In this document: in pieces, positions 6,774-11,239 of the stretch | Position numbering within the stretch: position 1 is the first letter of the stretch | Layout of the letters: every line of letters starts with the position of its first letter | DNA from: Rhodoferax sp. | GTDB taxonomy: Bacteria; Pseudomonadota; Gammaproteobacteria; Burkholderiales; Burkholderiaceae_C | Assembly: GCA_024236015.1 (NCBI GenBank) | Contig: JACKLK010000022.1 | Span: forward strand, 1 to 11,239 | DNA: 11,239 bases | Direction of reading: 5' to 3' | Notes under the pieces: generated by a model | The model's input: only the letters and a program-made list of their open reading frames with translations | What the model was told of the DNA's origin: nothing | The model's database searches: none | Program-made: the position numbers and the translations under genes

Positions 6774-7538
6774 TCAGGTGCCCGAGAAGTCCGGCCGGCG
6801 CTTTTCCATGAAGGCGGTGAACGCCTCGCGCGCCGCCGGCTCGCCGAGCATGCGGCCGAAGCTGGCGCCTTCCTCGGTCATCTGCTGCAGCACCAGCTGC
6901 GCCTGGCCCTTCTTCATCAGCCGCTTGGTCTCGACCAGCGAGCGGATCGGCTTGGCCGCCAGCTTGCGCGCCTGGGCCTGGGCCAGGTTGCGGGCCTCGG
7001 TCGGCGGCACGATGCGGTTGACCAGGCCGACCTCCAGGGCGGCCTCGGCCATGAAGGGCTCGCCCAGCAACAAGGCCTCGGCCGCCCGGTGGTAGCCGAG
7101 CATCTGCGGCACCAGCAGGCTGGAGGCCGCCTCCGGGCACAGGCCCAGGTTGACGAACGGCAGCGAGAACGCCGCGTTGTCGCCGGCATAGACCAGGTCG
7201 CAGTGCATCAGCATGGTGGTGCCGATGCCCACCGCCGGGCCACACACCGCGGCCACGATCGGCTTGGGAAAGGCCGCGATGCCGTGCAGGAACCGGTACA
7301 CCGGCGCGTCCTGGCTGGACGGCGGTTTCTCCAGGAAATCGGCGATGTCGTTGCCGGCCGAGAAGATCGTCTCGTTGCCCTGGAACACCACCACACGCAC
7401 CGCGTCCTGCTCCTTGGCCTGCGCCAGCGCATCGGCCATGGCCGCATACATCGCCGCCGTGATCGAGTTCTTCTTGTCGGGCCGGTTGAAGGTGATGGTC
7501 ATGACGCCATCGGTGACGTCGGTCAGTATGTCGCTCAT
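6774..7538 (-). CDS. Crotonase family, delta3,delta2-enoyl-CoA isomerase type
   Basis: A 254-residue crotonase-fold protein. The oxyanion-hole segments are SAGNDI (60-65) and GPAVGIG (100-106). The two glutamates of true enoyl-CoA hydratases are missing: the GGGCEL position holds Thr108 and the PEI position holds Phe128. Instead Glu136 in CPEAASS matches the single catalytic Glu of delta3,delta2-enoyl-CoA isomerases (PEGCSS in ECI2). The protein also shares KKNSIT, SAGND and FPKPI with that group. It should therefore move a 3-enoyl double bond to the 2-trans position rather than hydrate. The KRRPDF end is typical of the superfamily. A weak GAGAG lies upstream of the ATG. The gene is 19 nt after the HCCA-isomerase-like gene. 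An automatic label of enoyl-CoA hydratase would probably be wrong. Confidence 0.92.
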   Translation of the reverse strand: MSDILTDVTDGVMTITFNRPDKKNSITAAMYAAMADALAQAKEQDAVRVVVFQGNETIFSAGNDIADFLEKPPSSQDAPVYRFLHGIAAFPKPIVAAVCGPAVGIGTTMLMHCDLVYAGDNAAFSLPFVNLGLCPEAASSLLVPQMLGYHRAAEALLLGEPFMAEAALEVGLVNRIVPPTEARNLAQAQARKLAAKPIRSLVETKRLMKKGQAQLVLQQMTEEGASFGRMLGEPAAREAFTAFMEKRRPDFSGT

Positions 7539-7557
7539 CGGTGTGCTCTCTCGGTTG

Positions 7558-8154
7558 TCAATCGTTCTTCAGGGCGCTGCGCACGAAATCGAGCCGATCC
7601 TGGCCCCAGAACATCTCGCCGCCGACAAAAAAGGTCGGCGCGCCGAATACGCCGCGTTCCACCGCCTCCTGGGTCCAGGTCTTGAGGGTCTCCTTGACCT
7701 GGGGGTCGGAGGCCATCTCGAGCAGTTCATCGGCCTCGAATCCGGCGGGCGCCAGCACTGCGGCCACGGTGGCCGGATCCCCCATGTTCTTCTGCTCGGC
7801 CCAGACGCCGTTGAACACCGCGGTGCGGTAGGCATCGAGCCGCGTGTCGCCGGCCAGGCTCAGCGCGACGTCGATGCGCATCAGCGTGATGGTGTTGATC
7901 GGGAAATGCGGGTTCATCGCCAGCGGCACGCCATAGGCCCTGGCATAACGGTTCAGGTCCTTGAACAGGTAGCTGCCCTTGGCCGGCACCGTGATCGGCG
8001 CCCGGTTGCCGGTGGCCTGGAACACGCCGCCCAGCAGGATGGGCTTCATGACCACCGTGGCTCCGGTGTCGGCCGCCAGCTTGCCGAGCTGGGTCCAGGC
8101 CAGGTAGGCAGCCGGGCTGCCGTAGTCGAACAGGAAATCGACGGATCGTGACAT
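7558..8154 (-). CDS. DsbA-family 2-hydroxychromene-2-carboxylate isomerase-like protein
   Basis: A 198-residue protein with the thioredoxin-like fold of the HCCA isomerase/GST-kappa group. The N-terminal FDYGSPAAYLA (9-19) carries Ser13 at the glutathione-activating position, with no CxxC. GVFGAPTFFVGGEMFWGQDRL (168-188) contains the cis-proline Pro173 and the conserved FWGQDR. The named reaction belongs to naphthalene degradation, but no ring-cleavage or other aromatic-pathway gene is present. A glutathione-dependent isomerase or transferase role in lipid catabolism is a fair alternative, since GST kappa in animals occurs in peroxisomes and mitochondria. The ATG has AAGGA seven bases upstream. 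It starts 42 nt after the SDR gene. Fold and family are firm; the reaction is not. Confidence 0.88.
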   Translation of the reverse strand: MSRSVDFLFDYGSPAAYLAWTQLGKLAADTGATVVMKPILLGGVFQATGNRAPITVPAKGSYLFKDLNRYARAYGVPLAMNPHFPINTITLMRIDVALSLAGDTRLDAYRTAVFNGVWAEQKNMGDPATVAAVLAPAGFEADELLEMASDPQVKETLKTWTQEAVERGVFGAPTFFVGGEMFWGQDRLDFVRSALKND

Positions 8155-8196
8155 GGTGGGTTCCTTTCGGGGACGTGGGTTGGTGTGGGCCAGGGT

Positions 8197-8955
8197 TCAG
8201 AATTTCTCGATCCACGGCCGCAGGTCGAGTTCGTGGGTCCATGCGTCGCGCGGCTGCCGGTGCAGCATCCAGTACTGGTCGGCGATATGGTCCGGGTTCA
8301 GTATGCCGTCATGGTCCTTGAGCGCGTACCGCTCCGGGAAATTGTCGCGGATGAAGGCGGTGTCGATGGCCCCGTCGATGATGACGTGTGCGACATGGAT
8401 GCCCAGCGGGCCGAGTTCGCGCGCCATGCTCTGGGCCAGCGCGCGCAGCGCGTGCTTGGCACCGGCGAACGCGGCAAAACGGGCCGAACCGCGCACCGAA
8501 GCCGTCGCGCCGGTGAAGATGATGCTGCCCTTGGGCCCCTCGCCGGCGCGCGCCACCATGCGCCGGGCCACCTCGCGGCCGGTCAGGAAACCGGCCAGGC
8601 AGGCCATCTCCCAGATCTTGGTGTAGCGCCGCGTCGTCTCCTGCAGGATGGAGCTCGGCGCATTGGCGCCGATGTTGAACACCAGCACCTCGATCGGTCC
8701 GATCGTGGTCTCGATCTGCTCGACCAGCGCGACCACCGCGTCCTCGTCGCGCGCGTCCGAGCCGAAACCATGGGCGACGCCGCCCTCGGCGCGGATCTGC
8801 GCCAGCAAGGGCTCGAGCTTGTCGGCGTTGCGCCGGGTCACGCAGGCCACCAGGCCCGCGCGCGCGAAACGCCGCGCGATGGCGCCCCCCGTGGCGTCGC
8901 CGGCGCCGATCACCAGCGCCACTCCCGTCTTGCCTGCCTGCGTCGTCGTCGTCAT
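8197..8955 (-). CDS. Divergent SDR lacking the catalytic tyrosine
   Basis: A 252-residue protein of the short-chain dehydrogenase fold with several altered signature positions. The cofactor loop reads GAGDATGG (17-24) rather than GxxxGIG. The NNAG strand reads NIGAN (94-98). The usual Tyr-x3-Lys is Phe163-x3-Lys167 in FAAFAGAKHALR. Otherwise the order of elements is regular, including SIIFTGATAS (144-153) and SMARELGPLGIHVAHVIIDG (176-195). The C-terminal half ends with a Trp-rich tail (YWMLHRQP, WTHELDLRPW) typical of this subgroup. Without the Tyr it may reduce poorly, use another acid, or have a non-redox role. The ATG is followed by four ACG codons. A GGAG lies only two bases upstream, within the run GGGATGGAG, so the ribosome site is not ideal. 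It is 59 nt from the thioesterase gene. The substrate is unknown. Confidence 0.88.
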   Translation of the reverse strand: MTTTTQAGKTGVALVIGAGDATGGAIARRFARAGLVACVTRRNADKLEPLLAQIRAEGGVAHGFGSDARDEDAVVALVEQIETTIGPIEVLVFNIGANAPSSILQETTRRYTKIWEMACLAGFLTGREVARRMVARAGEGPKGSIIFTGATASVRGSARFAAFAGAKHALRALAQSMARELGPLGIHVAHVIIDGAIDTAFIRDNFPERYALKDHDGILNPDHIADQYWMLHRQPRDAWTHELDLRPWIEKF

Positions 8956-9014
8956 GGCTCCATCCCTTGGTTCATCGGTTCATCGACACGCATCCGGTGT
9001 GCCGGCGATGCCGC

Positions 9015-9860
9015 TCACTCCTTGTAGTAGACCACTTGCACGCTGGTCGCGAGCAACTGGCCGGCCGCGTTCCACAGCCAGGCACTCTGGTCGTGGAAGC
9101 CGGCGCCGAAACCATGGGCGCGTGCCTGGCCCAGCACATGGCCGTCCGCGGTCGCACGCAGGGCGGCATCGTCGGCATGGAAGTACACCGTCATCGACAC
9201 CGTGCCCGCCGGCACGCGACGGCGCCGGCGCAGGAAGATGCGCGGGTAGAACACGTCGGCCAGCGCGGTCAGCGCGCAATGGTCGATCGGGCGCGGCGGT
9301 GCGTCGCGCATCCACAACCGGCTCAGGCTGGCCTGCGCGGCATCGGCGGCGGACACGGCGCCGTCCCAGTGCTGTGGCAAGGCACCGTCGAGTTGCACCA
9401 CCTCGTACCGCTGGATCCATGCGACCGGCGCCACCCACGGCGGGCCCCGCACCGCGTCGGGGGCGGGCACCGCCGGCATCGGCGCGTCGTTGATGCCCCA
9501 GGTCTCGCGCCGCACGGCGGTCACGACGCTGCCGGTCAGCACCACGGCGGGCACGCCGTCGGCATCGTCCTGCCGGATCTCGATGCTCCAGTGCTGGGTC
9601 GAGCGGTTGGTGCGTGCCGCCCGGGCCACGACGATGAAGCGCCCCTTGGCCAGCGCCGCCGCATAGTTGACCGTCAGCGCCACCGGTTGCCCGAGCAGGG
9701 CCGGATGTTGCAGCACCGCGTTGAGCGCGGTGGCCGCCGTGATGCCGCCGAACGGCCCGACCATGTTCCAGTAGGCGTCGCTGGTGTGACCCTCGAAACG
9801 GTCGTCGCCGAGGGCGGTCAGCGCGATCGCCTGGTCGAACACATGGGCGCTCGCGTCCAT
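9015..9860 (-). CDS. TesB-like double-hotdog acyl-CoA thioesterase
   Basis: A 281-residue protein of the acyl-CoA thioesterase II group, with two hotdog domains in tandem. The N-terminal domain contains GPFGGITAATAL (35-46). The C-terminal domain contains LADVFYPRIF (200-209), VSMTVYFHAD (221-230) and ATSVQVVYYK (271-280). Asp202, a Thr/Ser cluster at 220-224, and Gln275 fall where E. coli TesB has Asp204, Thr228 and Gln278, so the catalytic triad seems intact. Sequence between the domains is divergent from TesB, so it belongs to the broader 4HBT_3 family. Likely role: CoA release from acyl- or 3-oxoacyl-CoA intermediates. The ATG at 9860 lies 16 nt after the thiolase stop, with no good ribosome site, so coupling to thiolase translation is likely. 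A longer start at 9968 would overlap the thiolase. Confidence 0.85.
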   Translation of the reverse strand: MDASAHVFDQAIALTALGDDRFEGHTSDAYWNMVGPFGGITAATALNAVLQHPALLGQPVALTVNYAAALAKGRFIVVARAARTNRSTQHWSIEIRQDDADGVPAVVLTGSVVTAVRRETWGINDAPMPAVPAPDAVRGPPWVAPVAWIQRYEVVQLDGALPQHWDGAVSAADAAQASLSRLWMRDAPPRPIDHCALTALADVFYPRIFLRRRRRVPAGTVSMTVYFHADDAALRATADGHVLGQARAHGFGAGFHDQSAWLWNAAGQLLATSVQVVYYKE

Positions 9861-9876
9861 CGTCGTGCCGATGCGA

Positions 9877-11073
9877 TCAGACGCGCTCGAAGATGCCCGC
9901 CGCGCCCTGCCCCATGCCCACGCACATCGTGACCATGCCGTAACGCTGCTGGTTGCGGCGCAGCGCATGGATCACGGTGGCTGCGCGGATCGCGCCGGTG
10001 GCCCCCAGCGGATGGCCCAGCGCGATCGCACCCCCCATCGGATTGACCTTGGCCGGATCCAGGCCCAGCGTGTTGATCACGGCCAGCGACTGGGCGGCGA
10101 AGGCTTCGTTGAGCTCGATCCAGTCCATGTCGTCCTGCTTCAGGCCGGCGCTGCGCAGTGCTGCCGGAATCGCCTCGATCGGGCCGATGCCCATGATGTG
10201 GGGCGGCACGCCCTTGCTGGCGAAACTGACGAATCGCGCCAGTGGCGTCAGTCCGAACTGCTTGACCGCCTTCTCGCTGGCCAGGATCAGCGCACCGGCG
10301 CCGTCCGAGGTCTGCGAGCTGTTGCCGGCGGTGACCGAGCCGCGGGCGGCGAACACCGCGCGCAGCTTGGCCAGGCCTTCGAGCGAGGTGTCGGGCCGCG
10401 CGCCTTCGTCCAGCGAGACCGTGCGCGAGCTGACGTTCACCTTGCCGGTAGCGAGGTCGGGCGTGCGCTCGAACACTTCCACCGGCGTGATCTCGTCGGC
10501 AAAACTGCCGGCCTTCATCGCCGCGATGGCACGCTGGTGCGATTCGAGCGCAAACGCGTCCTGCGCCTGGCGCGACACCTTCCACTGGCTGGCGACCTTC
10601 TCGGCCGTCAGGCCCATGCCGTAGGCGATGCCGATGTTCTCGTCGTTGTCGAACATGGCTGGCGACAGCGACGGCGAGTTGCCCATCATCGGCACCATGC
10701 TCATGCTCTCGGTGCCCGCGGCCAGCATCACGTCGGCCTCGCCGACACGGATGCGGTCGGCCGCCATCTGGATCGCGCTGATGCCCGAGGCGCAGAAGCG
10801 GTTCACGGTGATGCCGCCCACGCTGTTGGGCAGGCCGGCCAGCACCGCACCGATACGCGCCACGTTCAGGCCCTGCGGGCCTTCGGGAATCGCGCAACCG
10901 CAGATCAGGTCCTCGATGGCCTGCGGGTCCAGCGTCGGCACCTGCGCCAGCGCGCCCTGGATGGCCTTGACCAGCAGGTCGTCGGGGCGGGTGTGGCGGA
11001 AAAAGCCGCGGTGCGAACGCCCGATCGGGGTTCGGGTGGCGGCAACGATGTAGGCGTCCTGGATCTGTTTCAT
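9877..11073 (-). CDS. Acetyl-CoA C-acyltransferase (degradative thiolase)
   Basis: A 398-residue thiolase, normal length, expected to cleave 3-oxoacyl-CoA with CoA to acetyl-CoA and a shortened acyl-CoA. Catalytic elements are complete: nucleophile Cys94 in NRFCASG, NEAF (322-325), His354 in GHPLGATG and Cys384 in MCVGMGQG. The N-terminal VAATRTPIG (10-18) and GGTESM-like AGTESM block are standard. Similarity is to the degradative FadA/ACAA1 group rather than biosynthetic acetoacetyl-CoA thiolases, judged from context and the Pro-Met-Met segment after the AGTESM block; exact chain length is not readable. The ATG has a purine-rich AAGAGAGA about seven bases upstream. It is the first gene of the run inside the window; its upstream 166 nt hold no gene and carry the hairpin element. 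Confidence 0.95.
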   Translation of the reverse strand: MKQIQDAYIVAATRTPIGRSHRGFFRHTRPDDLLVKAIQGALAQVPTLDPQAIEDLICGCAIPEGPQGLNVARIGAVLAGLPNSVGGITVNRFCASGISAIQMAADRIRVGEADVMLAAGTESMSMVPMMGNSPSLSPAMFDNDENIGIAYGMGLTAEKVASQWKVSRQAQDAFALESHQRAIAAMKAGSFADEITPVEVFERTPDLATGKVNVSSRTVSLDEGARPDTSLEGLAKLRAVFAARGSVTAGNSSQTSDGAGALILASEKAVKQFGLTPLARFVSFASKGVPPHIMGIGPIEAIPAALRSAGLKQDDMDWIELNEAFAAQSLAVINTLGLDPAKVNPMGGAIALGHPLGATGAIRAATVIHALRRNQQRYGMVTMCVGMGQGAAGIFERV

Positions 11074-11155
11074 GGTTCAGTCTCTCTTCAGTTTGTGCAT
11101 CGCGCGCGGTGCGCCCCGCGTTGCAGGAAAGGTCAAGTGATCGCGGAGCAGGCAA

Positions 11156-11214
11156 GTGGGGTCCCCCACGGATCTGGCTCCGCCAGGCCGTAGGGGGCGC
11201 CCCCCAGTGGGGGG
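11156..11214. repeat. GC-rich multi-hairpin intergenic element
   Basis: Three short inverted repeats follow each other in 59 nt: GTGGGG-tc-CCCCAC (11156-11169), CTGGC-tcc-GCCAG (11174-11186) and CCCCCC-agt-GGGGGG (11200-11214). A 12-nt palindrome GGGGGCGCCCCC (11193-11204) competes with the last one. The element lies upstream of the thiolase and close to the window end, so its full length is unknown. Its form recalls dispersed GC-rich hairpin repeats found between genes in Burkholderiales. It may also end the transcript of a gene beyond the edge. No T-run follows on either strand. Confidence 0.5.
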
Positions 11215-11239
11215 TTCGGCCGGCTTACACGAAGTGAAG

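Noticed and set aside
6745..7245. N-terminal extension of the HSDL2-like gene to a start at 7245
   Set aside because: The extension runs through the isomerase gene in another frame and is low-complexity. The ATG at 6744 has a good ribosome site and a family-typical N-terminus.
8941..8952. Repeated ACG triplets at the start of the Phe-variant SDR as a phase-variable repeat
   Set aside because: Only four triplet units are present, and a change in number would keep the reading frame.
11108..11136. TTGACC (11131-11136, minus strand) as a -35 box for the operon
   Set aside because: No sequence resembling a -10 box lies 16-18 bases downstream, so a sigma70 promoter cannot be supported.
9818..11155. 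Minus-strand frame of 445 codons overlapping the thiolase
   Set aside because: It is an alternative frame of the thiolase, with Arg/Gly/Pro-rich sequence and no recognisable domain.

Overview
The window is a high-GC stretch with strong G/C at third codon positions. It holds eleven genes, all on the minus strand, so transcription runs from high to low coordinates. GC content, codon use and gene content suggest a soil- or host-associated betaproteobacterium (Bordetella/Achromobacter-like Burkholderiales). That placement is inference, since no marker gene is present. No rRNA, tRNA, CRISPR array, transposase, integrase or phage gene was seen.

Layout in transcription order: a GC-rich multi-hairpin intergenic element (11156-11214); thiolase (11073-9877); TesB-like double-hotdog acyl-CoA thioesterase (9860-9015); divergent SDR lacking the catalytic Tyr (8955-8197); DsbA/GST-kappa family HCCA-isomerase-like protein (8154-7558); crotonase with delta3,delta2-enoyl-CoA isomerase signatures (7538-6774); HSDL2-like SDR (6744-5908); cyclic-nucleotide-binding-domain patatin of neuropathy target esterase type (5837-3936); PECR/DECR-like enoyl-CoA reductase (3880-2996); AtuD-like acyl-CoA dehydrogenase (2965-1805); a second acyl-CoA dehydrogenase with an inferred TTG start (1752-511); and a YigI-type thioesterase that overlaps it by four bases (514-29).

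Gaps between genes are 70 nt or less, so this is most likely one operon or two nested units. A break is possible at the small hairpin before the patatin gene. The set reads as a lipid/acyl-CoA catabolic module. The patatin may release acyl chains from (lyso)phospholipids. Two dehydrogenases introduce the double bond, an enoyl-CoA isomerase and an enoyl/dienoyl-CoA reductase handle pre-existing or misplaced double bonds, SDRs may act on hydroxy- or keto-acyl groups, a thiolase cleaves, and two thioesterases release CoA. No acyl-CoA ligase, canonical enoyl-CoA hydratase, FadB-type protein, transporter or regulator lies in the window, so the pathway must be completed elsewhere. The most notable pattern is that several neighbouring genes match, one for one, enzyme families that eukaryotes place in peroxisomes (PECR, HSDL2, ECI2, GST kappa, TesB/ACOT8, thiolase), together with an NTE-type phospholipase.
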